64,000 nt of DNA from Clostridia bacterium (GTDB lineage Bacteria > Bacillota_A > Clostridia > Christensenellales > Borkfalkiaceae): the NCBI GenBank assembly GCA_017462825.1, contig JAFTQI010000017.1, positions 1-64,000 of the forward strand, read 5' to 3'. The translations under genes and the position numbers were made by a program. Positions 9,549-17,939 of this stretch are shown here, in pieces; the first letter of the stretch is position 1, and each line of letters starts with the position of its first letter. Below the pieces are notes generated by a model. The model worked only from the letters and a program-made list of their open reading frames with translations. It made no database searches and was not told the origin of the DNA.

Positions 9549-10532
9549 TCATAATAATTCTTTGATAAGCTCGTCGCGGCTCTTTACGGAAAAATAGGTC
9601 GGTGGAACGTCTAATATGGTCTTACATCCGTACACGCCCTCCTCGTTTAAGCGAAATACCGCTCTTGCACAAGCCACTAAAACGGATGCGGTGAACTCCG
9701 CGTTAGAGTCTAATTTCAAGGAATATTCAATGACGTGCGAATGTTCTTCGTTCAAGCCCGTCTTGCCCGTACGCACCACCACGCCGCCGTGGGGAAGCCC
9801 ACTGTGTTTTTCTTGCATTTCTTCCGCGGAAATGAAATGCACCGTCGTGCGATAGTCTGCAAAATAATTGGGCATCGTTTTGATTTCTTGCTCAATGCGC
9901 GCCAAATCCGCACCCGCTTTCGCTACGACGAAACACTCTCTTTCGTGCTTATCCGCCGTTGTCAATACGGGATTCGCCCCGCTTCGAACGGACTCTAAAG
10001 CCGTTTGCATGGGAATCGTATACTGCCGCGCGTCCGCAACCCCTTCAATGCGGCGAATTGCGTCTGAATGACCCTGGCTAACTCCCTTGCCCCAAAAGGT
10101 GTAATCCTTTCCCACACTTAACATAGAATTGGAATAGAGTCTTGCCAAAGAGAACATTCCAGGGTCCCAACCGGCAGAAACGAGCGCTGTCTTTTTCGCC
10201 GCCGTCGCTACCTTTTCCACGTTTTGTACGTGCTGGGGAATGTTTGCATGCGTATCAAAACTGTCCACGACGTTAAAGAGCGCCGAAAGCGCCGCCGTTT
10301 GCTTGGGCAAATCGGTCGCGCTGCCGCCACAAAGCACCATGACGTCGATTTTATCCTGCATTTTTTCCGCTTCTTCCACGGGATACACAGGTAATCCCGT
10401 CAACGTTTTTACCATGGACGGATCGCGGCGCGTAAATACGCCTACCGCCGTTAAATCGGGGTTTTGGCGAATCGCAAGTTCTACCCCTCGCCCTAAATTA
10501 CCGTAACCGTAAATACCGATACGAATACTCAT
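9549..10532 (-). CDS. ddh: meso-Diaminopimelate dehydrogenase
   Basis: Enzyme of 327 residues that makes meso-diaminopimelate from tetrahydrodipicolinate in one NADPH-dependent step, giving lysine and the peptidoglycan cross-linking residue. The N-terminal Rossmann motif is IRIGIYGYGNLGRGVE. Later motifs typical of Ddh include SAGWDPGMFSLARLYSNS and the GKGVSQGHSDAIRR segment. Length agrees with known Ddh (about 320-330). The start at 10532 (MSIRIGIYG) follows a GAGG ribosome-binding site; upstream in-frame codons lie in the promoter and are rejected. It is monocistronic, with its own promoter and terminator. Confidence 0.95.
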   Translation of the reverse strand: MSIRIGIYGYGNLGRGVELAIRQNPDLTAVGVFTRRDPSMVKTLTGLPVYPVEEAEKMQDKIDVMVLCGGSATDLPKQTAALSALFNVVDSFDTHANIPQHVQNVEKVATAAKKTALVSAGWDPGMFSLARLYSNSMLSVGKDYTFWGKGVSQGHSDAIRRIEGVADARQYTIPMQTALESVRSGANPVLTTADKHERECFVVAKAGADLARIEQEIKTMPNYFADYRTTVHFISAEEMQEKHSGLPHGGVVVRTGKTGLNEEHSHVIEYSLKLDSNAEFTASVLVACARAVFRLNEEGVYGCKTILDVPPTYFSVKSRDELIKELL

Positions 10533-10565
10533 AAACTTTGCCTCGTAAGATTTCTCTTGTCTAAC

Positions 10566-10594
10566 ATTATAGCATACACGTTTGCGTTTTTCAA
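10566..10594 (-). promoter_or_regulatory. Sigma-A promoter of ddh
   Basis: Minus strand: TTGAAA (10589-10594), 17-bp spacer, TATAAT (10566-10571). Confidence 0.83.
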
Positions 10595-10666
10595 GCGTTC
10601 GCAAAGAAAAATTTCTTGCTTTTTCTTGATTATTTTTTATACCTGCCTTTCGTTTGACTTATACGT

Positions 10667-10699
10667 AAGAAGGACGGGCGCAAAACGTCCGTCCTTCTT
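10667..10699 (-). terminator. Hairpin downstream of purA
   Basis: Stem AAGAAGGACGG/CCGTCCTTCTT. The T-run is imperfect on the minus strand and better on the plus strand, so its strength as the purA terminator is uncertain. Confidence 0.6.
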
Positions 10700-10717
10700 C
10701 TTTATTATCCTTATAAA

Positions 10718-11992
10718 TTAATACATTTCGATATATGCGTCGCGTTCCGCACCGACGGAAACGTATTTGATCTTACAGCCGCAAGCTTCTTCCAAATACT
10801 TCACGTAGTTAAGCGCTTCCTTAGGCAAATCTTCTACCTTGCGGCAAGCGGAAATGTCGCAGTTCCAGCCCTTGACCGTCTTAAATACGGGTTTGCAATC
10901 GTCCAAAACGTCGATGAACGGGAAGTCGTGAATGATTTCGCCGTTAAGCTCATACGCTACGCAAACTTCGATTTCTTCGTAACCCGAAAGAACGTCCATC
11001 TTCGTAAGCGCGATCTCCGTAGCGCCTTGGCAACGGATACCGTAACGGGAAGCAACGATGTCGAACGGACCTACGCGACGGGGTCTGCCCGTAGCCGCGC
11101 CGTATTCGCCGCCAAGCTCACGGAGTTTTTCCGCCTTTTCGCCGAAATATTCCGCCGTGAAAGGCCCCTCCCCTACGCAGGTGGAATAGGCTTTCATGAT
11201 ACCGATGGAATGGTCAAGCTGGAGCTGGGGCACGCCTGCGCCAATGGGCGCATACGCTGCAATCGTCGACGAGGAGGACGTGTAGGGATGAATACCGAAA
11301 TCGATATCGCGCATTGCGCCAAGCTGCGCTTCAAACATAATGTTTTTACCCTGTGCATTTGCGTTCGTCAAGTACATACCTACGTCGCATACAAACGGAG
11401 CGAGCTTTTTGCCGTATTCTTCAAAGTAGGCGATCATATCTTCCGCTTTCACCGCTTCCGATTTATAACCGCCGACAACCGTCAAGTTTTTCCATTCCAC
11501 GATGTCCGCAACTCTTGCGTACAAACGCTCGGTGTTCAAAAGTTCGCCCATACGGAACGCCTTTTTAAAGAACTTATCCGCGTACACGGGGCCGATACCG
11601 CGACGGGTCGAACCGAATTTCTTGCCTGCAAGACGGTCTTCTTCCAAGCAGTCCATCAAAACGTGATAGGGCATAGTGATAACCGCGCGATCGGAAATTT
11701 TCAAGTTTTCGGGCGTGATTTTGATACCGCCTTCCTGCAATCTCGCGATTTCGCCGCAAAGGTGCTTGATGTCGATAACCATACCAGGCCCCATTACGTT
11801 GACAACGTCTTCGCGCAAAATCCCTGAAGGAAGCAAGTTCAAAACGAACTTACCGCGTTCGTTGATAACCGTATGTCCTGCGTTGTTACCGCCTTGATAA
11901 CGGCAAACGACGTCAAACTTTTCGGAAAGAAGGTCTACCATTCTCCCCTTGCCTTCGTCACCCCAGTTGATACCGCAAATAGATGTAAGCAT
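10718..11992 (-). CDS. purA: Adenylosuccinate synthetase
   Basis: GTP-dependent enzyme of 424 residues that joins IMP and aspartate, the first committed step to AMP. The N-terminus holds GINWGDEGKGRMVDLLSE, where family members usually read GxQWGDEGKGK. It is followed by YQGGNNAGHTV, and later by STRRGIGPVYADK and ATGRPRRVGPFD, all PurA signatures. The start at 11992 (MLTSICGINWG) follows AAAGGAG. The reading frame stays open upstream through the leader hairpin to a TTG at 12085, but that extension is not family-like. The leader contains a complete intrinsic terminator, so attenuation is likely. Confidence 0.95.
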   Translation of the reverse strand: MLTSICGINWGDEGKGRMVDLLSEKFDVVCRYQGGNNAGHTVINERGKFVLNLLPSGILREDVVNVMGPGMVIDIKHLCGEIARLQEGGIKITPENLKISDRAVITMPYHVLMDCLEEDRLAGKKFGSTRRGIGPVYADKFFKKAFRMGELLNTERLYARVADIVEWKNLTVVGGYKSEAVKAEDMIAYFEEYGKKLAPFVCDVGMYLTNANAQGKNIMFEAQLGAMRDIDFGIHPYTSSSSTIAAYAPIGAGVPQLQLDHSIGIMKAYSTCVGEGPFTAEYFGEKAEKLRELGGEYGAATGRPRRVGPFDIVASRYGIRCQGATEIALTKMDVLSGYEEIEVCVAYELNGEIIHDFPFIDVLDDCKPVFKTVKGWNCDISACRKVEDLPKEALNYVKYLEEACGCKIKYVSVGAERDAYIEMY

Positions 11993-12020
11993 ATAGATAC
12001 GTTCTCCTTTCGATTTTTCC

Positions 12021-12062
12021 AATAAAAAACGAGCTTTTTCGCAACACGTTGCCAAAAAGCTC
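12021..12062 (-). promoter_or_regulatory. Intrinsic terminator/attenuator in the purA leader
   Basis: On the purA strand a near-perfect stem, GAGCTTTTTGGCAAC against GTTGCGAAAAAGCTC (one internal mismatch, 12031-12062), is followed by GTTTTTTATT. It lies between the purA promoter (predicted start about 12082) and the purA start codon at 11992. Only about 20 nt precede the stem, too few for a separate aptamer. Confidence 0.8.
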
Positions 12063-12088
12063 TCTTTTTCCTCATTATGTTGCAATTA

Positions 12089-12117
12089 ATTATACCGCTT
12101 TTTTTTCCGCTTGTCAA
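12089..12117 (-). promoter_or_regulatory. Sigma-A promoter of purA
   Basis: Minus strand: TTGACA (12112-12117), 17-bp spacer, TATAAT (12089-12094). Confidence 0.87.
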
Positions 12118-12164
12118 CTTAAACAGCCCATAATAAAAAATTTCACGGAATTTTTTTCGAAGTA

Positions 12165-12193
12165 TTGACAAGCGAACGCAAAAGTAGTATTAT
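12165..12193 (+). promoter_or_regulatory. Promoter of the NUDIX gene
   Basis: TTGACA (12165-12170), 17-bp spacer, TATTAT (12188-12193). An overlapping TATAAT three bases downstream would give a 20-bp spacer. Confidence 0.7.
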
Positions 12194-12232
12194 AATATAG
12201 TTAATAGTTGTAATATGATAAGGAGGTAACGT

Positions 12233-12730
12233 ATGTATTGTAAAGAATGCGGTGAAAAACTCACTTTGCGTTTTTGCGAGAACGAAGGTCTCGTCCCTTA
12301 CTGCTCGAAATGTGAATCGTATATGTTCCCTTTATTCCCGATTGCGGTATCCATGGTCGTAACGAATCGAGCGCAAGACAAAATTTTGCTCGCAAAACAC
12401 GTGGATGACGACGATTATATTTTGTTCGCAGGATATATCAAAAAAGGCGAAAACGCGGAAAAGACAGTACCTAGAGAAATCAAGGAAGAACTTGGTTTGG
12501 ACGTGGTGAAAGCAAAATACACTTCTTCGCGCTTCCACGCCGTAAAAGATATCCTGATGCTGAACTTCATCGTTATCGTGGAAGAAAACAAACCCATTAA
12601 GCTTGCGGAAGAAGAAATTTCGGAAGCGCGTTGGTGCACTCCCGAAGAAGCAGTACAGCTGATTCGTAAAGGCACGACGGCGGAGTATTTCTTGCATAAC
12701 GCAATCCGCGAATTGAAGAAGAAAATTTAA
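12233..12730 (+). CDS. Zinc-ribbon NUDIX hydrolase
   Basis: Protein of 165 residues. An N-terminal zinc ribbon (CKEC near residue 3, CSKC near residue 24) precedes a NUDIX fold. The NUDIX box, from G-Y-I-K-K-G-E to R-E-I-K-E-E-L-G-L, has all consensus glycine and glutamate positions. The architecture resembles NudC-type NADH pyrophosphatases but the SQPWPFPxS signature is absent, so the nucleotide substrate is unknown. AAGGAGGT lies 6 nt before the ATG. It is monocistronic, with its own promoter and a 15-bp perfect terminator stem. Confidence 0.85.
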   Translation: MYCKECGEKLTLRFCENEGLVPYCSKCESYMFPLFPIAVSMVVTNRAQDKILLAKHVDDDDYILFAGYIKKGENAEKTVPREIKEELGLDVVKAKYTSSRFHAVKDILMLNFIVIVEENKPIKLAEEEISEARWCTPEEAVQLIRKGTTAEYFLHNAIRELKKKI

Positions 12731-12746
12731 CTTTTGTCGCTAAACC

Positions 12747-12780
12747 GAAGCGGGGGCTATCTCTTGATAGCCCCCGCTTC
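12747..12780 (+). terminator. Intrinsic terminator of the NUDIX gene
   Basis: Perfect 15-bp stem GAAGCGGGGGCTATC and complement around TCTT, followed by a T-rich stretch. Confidence 0.88.
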
Positions 12781-12843
12781 GCATTTCTTTTCCGTTCATA
12801 GAAAAAAGTCTTTCGCTTCTCTCGAATATTTTTGCTCACGCCG

Positions 12844-12872
12844 TTGACTTTTTTGACGATTTTTGGTACAAT
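12844..12872 (+). promoter_or_regulatory. Sigma-A promoter of the DUF1846 gene
   Basis: TTGACT (12844-12849), 17-bp spacer, TACAAT (12867-12872). Confidence 0.78.
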
Positions 12873-12902
12873 ATAAAGGATAATATCAAAAATGGAGTTC
12901 TT

Positions 12903-14387
12903 ATGAATAAAATCGGGTTTGACAACAAACAATATCTTTCGTTGCAATCGGAAAAAATCCAAGAACGCATCGACGCGTTCGGGGACAAGCTCTATCTCGA
13001 ATTCGGCGGTAAGCTTTTCGACGATTACCACGCGTCGAGAGTATTGCCCGGTTTTGAGCCCGACAGTAAGATTAAAATGCTTTTAAAGCTGAAGTCGATT
13101 GCCGAAATTCTCGTCGTCATCAGCGCCAACGATATTATCAAAAATAAATATAGAAGCGACCTCGGCATTACCTACGACGCGGACGTTATCCGCTTAATCG
13201 ATATTTTCAAGAGCAAAGGCTTGTACGTAGGGAGCGTGGTGATGACCATGTATCAATCTCAACCCGCCGTGGACAGCTTCATCAAGCGTTTGAACAATCT
13301 CGGCATTGCCGTTTATAAACATTACGCAATCGAGGGTTACCCCTCCGACGTTGCAAAAATCGTTAGCGACGAGGGCTACGGTCAAAACGAATACGTGCCC
13401 ACCACGCGTAGATTGGTGATTGTCACCGCGCCCGGTCCCGGAAGCGGAAAAATGGCGACTTGCCTTTCCCAGCTCTATCATGAAAATCAACGCGGCGTTA
13501 AGGCAGGGTACGCAAAATTCGAGACCTTCCCCATTTGGAATATTCCTCTTTCCCACCCCGTCAACGTGGCATACGAAGCGGCGACAGCCGACCTCAACGA
13601 CGTCAATATGATCGACCCGTACCATTTAGAAGCGTATGGCTCTTTGGCGGTCAACTACAACCGCGACGTGGAAATTTTCCCCGTGGTTTCGGCAATGCTT
13701 GAAAAGATTTTGGGATACTCCCCTTATAAATCTCCAACGGATATGGGGGTAAATATGGCAGGCTTTTGCATTGTGGACGACGAAACTTGCAAAAATGCGA
13801 GTAAAGACGAAATCATTCGCCGCTATTACGCCGCGCTTTGCGACGCCAAAAAAGGTAGAACCTCGAAAGAAGTGGTCGCCAAACTCGAGCTTTTAATGAG
13901 CAAATCGGGTATCTCCACCGAGAACCGCAAAACCGTGGCGGCGGCTTTAAACAAGGCGGCGGAGACGGAAACCCCCTCCGTTGCTATCGAACTTAACGAC
14001 GGACGAATCGTGACGGGTAAAACGGGAGAACTGCTCGGCTCAAGCGCCGCTTGTCTGCTCAACGCCTTAAAAGAGCTCGGCGGTATCGACGATAAAAAGG
14101 AACTTATCTCCCCTACCATTATCGAGCCTATCCAACGCTTGAAAGTCAAGCACATGGGCTCGGTCAATCCCCGCTTACACACGGACGAAGTGCTAATGGC
14201 GCTCGCCATTTGCGCGGTGAGCGATCCGAAAGCGAAAAAAGCGATGGCTCAGCTCGATAAACTCAAAAACTGCGAAGTCCACTCGACGGTCATGCTTGCC
14301 CACGTGGACGAGCGAACCTTCAAATCGCTCGGCATGCACTTGACTTGCGAACCGCAACGGCAAGTAGTCGTGAGCGAACAAGTGTAA
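12903..14387 (+). CDS. DUF1846 (UPF0371) family protein
   Basis: Cytosolic protein of 494 residues recognised as the UPF0371/DUF1846 family. Telling segments are MNKIGFDNKQYLSLQSEKI at the N-terminus, VIVTAPGPGSGKMATCLSQL (a phosphate-loop-like stretch near residue 180) and SPTDMGVNMAGFCIVDDE near residue 280. Length matches the family. The biochemical role is not established as far as I know; the P-loop-like segment suggests nucleotide binding. The ribosome-binding site is weak (GGAG 6 nt before ATG). The gene stands alone between its own promoter and terminator. Confidence 0.88.
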   Translation: MNKIGFDNKQYLSLQSEKIQERIDAFGDKLYLEFGGKLFDDYHASRVLPGFEPDSKIKMLLKLKSIAEILVVISANDIIKNKYRSDLGITYDADVIRLIDIFKSKGLYVGSVVMTMYQSQPAVDSFIKRLNNLGIAVYKHYAIEGYPSDVAKIVSDEGYGQNEYVPTTRRLVIVTAPGPGSGKMATCLSQLYHENQRGVKAGYAKFETFPIWNIPLSHPVNVAYEAATADLNDVNMIDPYHLEAYGSLAVNYNRDVEIFPVVSAMLEKILGYSPYKSPTDMGVNMAGFCIVDDETCKNASKDEIIRRYYAALCDAKKGRTSKEVVAKLELLMSKSGISTENRKTVAAALNKAAETETPSVAIELNDGRIVTGKTGELLGSSAACLLNALKELGGIDDKKELISPTIIEPIQRLKVKHMGSVNPRLHTDEVLMALAICAVSDPKAKKAMAQLDKLKNCEVHSTVMLAHVDERTFKSLGMHLTCEPQRQVVVSEQV

Positions 14388-14396
14388 AAAATTAAT

Positions 14397-14425
14397 CCCG
14401 AACTCGCACGAGTTCGGGATTTTAT
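14397..14425. terminator. Bidirectional terminator between DUF1846 gene and PTS IIC-like gene
   Basis: Stem ATCCCGAACTCG/CGAGTTCGGGAT (14397-14422) with T-rich sequence on the plus side and AATTTTTTAC on the minus side. It lies between convergent genes. Confidence 0.88.
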
Positions 14426-14430
14426 TTTTC

Positions 14431-15558
14431 TTATTCGGGAAGTTTCATATCCCCTTTCTTGATCCATTTCCATTTTCTCATGAGCTCGGAAATAACAAAA
14501 TTCAATACCGCGGGCAGGACAATCATCAAAAGGATAATCCCCACGCCGCCGAAAAATCCGCTCGTGTTTTCAAACAAATCGAACACGCCGACGAGTCCGC
14601 TTGTACCCATACCGCCGCCCGAAGCGCCGCATTTGAGCTTGAAAAGACAGGTGGCCAAAGGCCCGCAAATCGCGCTCGATATGATCATCGGAAGCATAAT
14701 AAGCGGTTTTTTCATAATATTGGGAATTTGGAGCATACTCGTGCCGATTCCCTGCGATATTAAACCGCTGACCCCGTTTTCTCTGAAACTCGCTACGGCA
14801 AACCCAATCATATGGCATGCGCAACCGACCGTCGCCGCACCGCCTGCAAGCAACATCGCGTTTTCGTTCCCTGCCGATACCTGCGTAGCGACCGCTACCC
14901 AAATTGCCGCAGACGAGGTAGGCATGGTCAAAAGTATGCCCATAACGACGGCAATGACAATCCCCATCACAAAAGGGGTAATTTTCGTCGCAACCGCAAT
15001 CCAATCGCCAAATTTATTGACAAGCTCAATGAACGGATAGGAAACGAATATGCCGCCAAAGCCAAGCAAAAGCGTACCAAGAGGAACGAGCAAAATGTCC
15101 AGCTTAGTCTTCCCTGCGTATAAGCCTACGATTTCAATCACGAGCATCGTCGTCACGTACGCGCCGATGGGATTCCCCGGCAATCCTTTTGTCATCATCG
15201 CGCTAATTGTCGGAAGTCCGCCGCCACTAGGCATCAACTGATCCGCCCAAGCGCCGATCATACCCGCTACCGCCGCCGAAAAGACGAGCAACTTGTGCTT
15301 GCCCAGCGAGTGCGCAATCCCCACGCCGATACCCGCGCCCATCAAAATTTTTGCAAGGCTTGCTATGTAGGTAAGCGTTTCGCCCACGTAGTTATCCCCG
15401 ATTAAATCGGCAATTTGCGCCAAAATCGTGCCTGCAATCAACGTGACGAAAAGCCCTTGCGCCATGCCCGAAAACGCCGTGATAAACCAACGCTTGGGAA
15501 GCGCCTTTAAATACCCTATTACTTTTGAGCCCTTTTTCTTTTTAATTTCCGTACTCAT
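14431..15558 (-). CDS. PTS EIIC-like membrane permease
   Basis: Hydrophobic protein of 375 residues with about ten membrane segments. The glycine-rich segments (MSAMMTKGLPGNPIGAYV type, GGAATVGCACHMIGFAV, GASGGGMGTSGLVG) place it in the family annotated as PTS_EIIC_2, membrane subunits of sugar phosphotransferase systems. No EIIA, EIIB or sugar enzyme is encoded nearby, so substrate and phospho-relay are unknown; it may be an unconventional transporter. Start chosen at 15558 (MSTEIKKKKG), 9 nt after GGAG; the ATG 18 nt upstream is rejected because it overlaps the ribosome-binding site. Confidence 0.82.
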   Translation of the reverse strand: MSTEIKKKKGSKVIGYLKALPKRWFITAFSGMAQGLFVTLIAGTILAQIADLIGDNYVGETLTYIASLAKILMGAGIGVGIAHSLGKHKLLVFSAAVAGMIGAWADQLMPSGGGLPTISAMMTKGLPGNPIGAYVTTMLVIEIVGLYAGKTKLDILLVPLGTLLLGFGGIFVSYPFIELVNKFGDWIAVATKITPFVMGIVIAVVMGILLTMPTSSAAIWVAVATQVSAGNENAMLLAGGAATVGCACHMIGFAVASFRENGVSGLISQGIGTSMLQIPNIMKKPLIMLPMIISSAICGPLATCLFKLKCGASGGGMGTSGLVGVFDLFENTSGFFGGVGIILLMIVLPAVLNFVISELMRKWKWIKKGDMKLPE

Positions 15559-15588
15559 AAAAAACACTCCTCTCATTAAGATATTTTT

Positions 15589-15618
15589 ATTATAGCACAG
15601 TCATTCGATAAAAAGCAA
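15589..15618 (-). promoter_or_regulatory. Promoter of the PTS IIC-like gene
   Basis: Minus strand: TTGCTT (15613-15618), 18-bp spacer, TATAAT (15589-15594). Confidence 0.72.
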
Positions 15619-15689
15619 GCGATTTCACGCAAATCGATAAAAATTTATCCATTCGATAAATTTTAACGAACAATGGATAGGATAATGGA

Positions 15690-15725
15690 AATTCCCCGTC
15701 CTGCACGCAGGCAGGACGGGGAATT
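15690..15725 (-). terminator. Strong hairpin after the DUF1540 gene
   Basis: Perfect 15-bp stem AATTCCCCGTCCTGC and complement with a 6-nt loop. T-richness is better on the plus strand than on the minus strand, but the only gene ending here is on the minus strand. Confidence 0.75.
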
Positions 15726-15746
15726 TTTAACACTTTGGCTTTGAGT

Positions 15747-15917
15747 TTATTTTCTTTCAAAGCTATCGCAACAGGTGCAGCAATCCGCTGCGCTGTTGCA
15801 GGTGTTGCCGACGTGAATTTTTCTCAAAGTACAATAGTCGCCTGCGCGATTGTACTTACATTCGGTCACGCCGCAACCGATACAAGTGTTCACTTCCGAG
15901 CCTTTTTCATTCATCAT
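15747..15917 (-). CDS. Small cysteine-rich DUF1540-type protein
   Basis: Tiny protein of 56 residues with nine cysteines: CIGCGVTEC, then KYNRAGDYC, then a C-terminal CNSAADCCTCCDSF. The spacing and the conserved C-x-V-x-x-C-x-Y-N pattern match DUF1540, a clostridial family of short putative metal-binding proteins of unknown function. AAGGAGG lies 9 nt upstream of the ATG at 15917; an ATG 6 nt further upstream is too close to it. It is divergent from rplI and followed by a strong hairpin. Confidence 0.82.
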   Translation of the reverse strand: MMNEKGSEVNTCIGCGVTECKYNRAGDYCTLRKIHVGNTCNSAADCCTCCDSFERK

Positions 15918-15972
15918 AATCATATTCCTCCTTCAAAGGTAAAGATAGTATAGGCAATTTTTCAAAAGAATA

Positions 15973-16001
15973 TTGACAATTTTGAAAATTTACGCTACAA
16001 T
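15973..16001 (+). promoter_or_regulatory. Sigma-A promoter of rplI
   Basis: TTGACA (15973-15978), 17-bp spacer, TACAAT (15996-16001). Confidence 0.83.
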
Positions 16002-16055
16002 ATAGCTGTAAAGATTAGGAAACGGGGTTTTTCGTTTCGAAAAAGGAGAATGGAT

Positions 16056-16496
16056 ATGAAAGTTATTTTAACGGCGGACGTAAAAGGCACTGGTAAAAAA
16101 GGCGACGTTGTGGAAGTAGCGGACGGCTACGGGAAAAATTTCCTCGTAAAAAAAGGGCTTGCAAAGATTGCGACGGCAAGCACCGTACACGAGGCGCAGC
16201 AAAAGAAAGAATCCGCGGCGTTCCATAAAGCGGAAGAAGTAAAGGCGCTCAAAGAACTTGCGGCAAAGCTTGACGGGCAAAAAGTAGTTGTCAAGATTAA
16301 AACGGGCGAAAACGGGAAGCTGTTTGGCTCGGTGACGGCGCAGCACGTAGCGGCGGCGCTTGCCGATATGGGTTTTGACATCGACAAAAAGAAAATCAAA
16401 ATGGATTCCGTCAAAGCGCTCGGCGTGATTGCCGCGGAAATTCGTTTGATGGAAGGTGTTTCCTCGAAAATTACCGTTTCCATCGAAGCGTTGTAA
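16056..16496 (+). CDS. rplI: 50S ribosomal protein bL9
   Basis: Ribosomal protein of 146 residues, starting [21 protein letters not shown], the conserved N-terminal rRNA-binding domain. A long central helix and a C-terminal domain follow ([15 protein letters not shown]). The second ATG (16056) is chosen because it lies 7 nt from AAAGGAG, while the ATG at 16050 is one base from it. Here rplI stands alone; in many Bacillota it follows a DHH phosphodiesterase gene or the rpsF-ssb-rpsR cluster, which is 45 kb away in this window. Confidence 0.97.
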   Translation: MKVILTADVKGTGKKGDVVEVADGYGKNFLVKKGLAKIATASTVHEAQQKKESAAFHKAEEVKALKELAAKLDGQKVVVKIKTGENGKLFGSVTAQHVAAALADMGFDIDKKKIKMDSVKALGVIAAEIRLMEGVSSKITVSIEAL

Positions 16497-16502
16497 ATAT
16501 TT

Positions 16503-16538
16503 ACCGCTTTGCGAGTATGCTCGCAAAGCGGTTTTTTT
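16503..16538 (+). terminator. Intrinsic terminator of rplI
   Basis: Stem ACCGCTTTGCGA/TCGCAAAGCGGT (16503-16532) followed by seven T residues. Confidence 0.92.
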
Positions 16539-16571
16539 CAAAAATTGCGCGGTTATTTTTTCCTCAACTGC

Positions 16572-16600
16572 TTGCAGTCGGCTAAAAAATGTGCTACAAT
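16572..16600 (+). promoter_or_regulatory. Promoter of the YitT-family gene
   Basis: TTGCAG (16572-16577), 17-bp spacer, TACAAT (16595-16600). Confidence 0.72.
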
Positions 16601-16640
16601 AGGTTTTAGAGAATTATAGTAAGGATCTTTATTATATATT

Positions 16641-17690
16641 ATGGAAGAAAAAGAGCCTCTTATGAAAGACAATAGGCAAAATCTTTTGCCACCTAAAATC
16701 ACGAAAGAGAACATAGACCCCCTCGCCGGCACAAAAAAAAGCGTCGCGCTTTATTGGGTCAAAGCGGTAGTCTTTACCCTGTTTTCTTCCCTACTCGTTG
16801 CGATTGCGGCATATAGTTTGATCGCGCCCAACAACTTTACCATCGGCGGGATTAGCGGTATTGCGATTCTCGTCAACGTCGCTTCTAATGACAAAATTCC
16901 GCAAAGCTTTTTGGTGATCGCCTTGAACCTGCCCTTGATTGTGCTCTCGTTTTTCTTCGTAAAACGAAAATTTGCCGTGCTGACCTCTTTAAATACGGCA
17001 ATGCAATCGGTATGGCTTTTGGTTTTGGAAAAGCTTATTCCCGATTTCAAGATTATTTTCCCCGGCGGTTATATGCCCGACGGCATTACCCTTGTCGGCG
17101 GCGAAGCGTCTAAACTTTTCGCGGCAGTGGCGGCGGGTATTTGTATCGGCTCAGCGATCGTGCTCGCGTTCAAGGTCGGCGGCAGCACCGGCGGCGCGGA
17201 CGTTCTTGCCGTAATGATTCAAAAGAAAATCGCCGCAGGCTCGATTGCTTGGATTCTTTTCTCCATCAACTGCTTCGTCATCGGCGCGTCCGTCTTTATC
17301 CTGCCTTGTAACGCCGAAAAGAGCGATCCTTTGTACTACGGCGCGCTTTTGATGCCCGTCGTACTCGCGGCTTTGGAATCGTACATAGAAAGCAAAACCA
17401 ACGAATCGATGACCAACGGTTTTACCTCCGCTGTCGAATTCCGTATTATCACGGACAAACCAGAAGAAATGGCTGCGGCACTGATGAAAGAATTGAGTCG
17501 CGGCGTGACTGCCCTTCCCGCGAAAGGCATGTACACGAAAGAAGAACGCACCATGCTTGTTTGCGTCATCAGTAAACGCCAAATCGCGACTGTGCGCCGT
17601 ATCACGAAAGAAGTCGACCCCGATTCTTTTGCCGTTATGAGCAAGGTGTCGCAAGTGCTCGGTTTGGGCTTCTATACGCAAGAATTGTAA
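16641..17690 (+). CDS. YitT-family membrane protein
   Basis: Protein of 349 residues with a hydrophilic N-terminal 35 residues, five or six membrane helices, then a cytosolic C-terminal domain from about residue 260. The motifs NFTIGGISGIAILVN and VGGSTGGADVLAVMIQKK are hallmarks of the YitT (DUF161) family. The tail (AVEFRIITDKPEEMAAALM ... KGMYTKEERTMLVCVISKRQ) is the DUF2179 domain usually attached to it. Molecular function is unknown. The start is uncertain: the ATG at 16641 has only a distant AAGGAT, and an in-frame ATG follows at 16662. Confidence 0.88.
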   Translation: MEEKEPLMKDNRQNLLPPKITKENIDPLAGTKKSVALYWVKAVVFTLFSSLLVAIAAYSLIAPNNFTIGGISGIAILVNVASNDKIPQSFLVIALNLPLIVLSFFFVKRKFAVLTSLNTAMQSVWLLVLEKLIPDFKIIFPGGYMPDGITLVGGEASKLFAAVAAGICIGSAIVLAFKVGGSTGGADVLAVMIQKKIAAGSIAWILFSINCFVIGASVFILPCNAEKSDPLYYGALLMPVVLAALESYIESKTNESMTNGFTSAVEFRIITDKPEEMAAALMKELSRGVTALPAKGMYTKEERTMLVCVISKRQIATVRRITKEVDPDSFAVMSKVSQVLGLGFYTQEL

Positions 17691-17712
17691 AATAGAACAC
17701 ATACGCTTTAAA

Positions 17713-17757
17713 AACCGCTCTGCCCCTTATATTTAAAGGAGTAGAGCGGTTTTTTTA
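17713..17757 (+). terminator. Intrinsic terminator of the YitT-family gene
   Basis: Outer stem AACCGCTC/GAGCGGTT with a partly paired interior, followed by seven T residues. Confidence 0.85.
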
Positions 17758-17848
17758 CGCGGAAAATACGAAAAGTGAAAAAATTGCAAAAAAACGCAAA
17801 AAAAGCTTGAAAAATAAAGGTTTTTAGCGTTTTTTTTCTTTCCAGCTA

Positions 17849-17877
17849 TTGACAAACGTATAAACTTAGGATATAAT
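17849..17877 (+). promoter_or_regulatory. Sigma-A promoter of the HU gene
   Basis: Consensus TTGACA (17849-17854), 17-bp spacer, TATAAT (17872-17877). Confidence 0.88.
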
Positions 17878-17939
17878 AGAAATACTTAAAGATAGTTCCA
17901 AGTTTTTAAGGAAAAAAATATTTAAAGGGGATTCTCTAT

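Noticed and set aside
12903..14387. A P-loop NTPase call for the DUF1846 protein
   Set aside because: The glycine-rich stretch GPGSGK is suggestive only; no Walker B or other motor motif was found.
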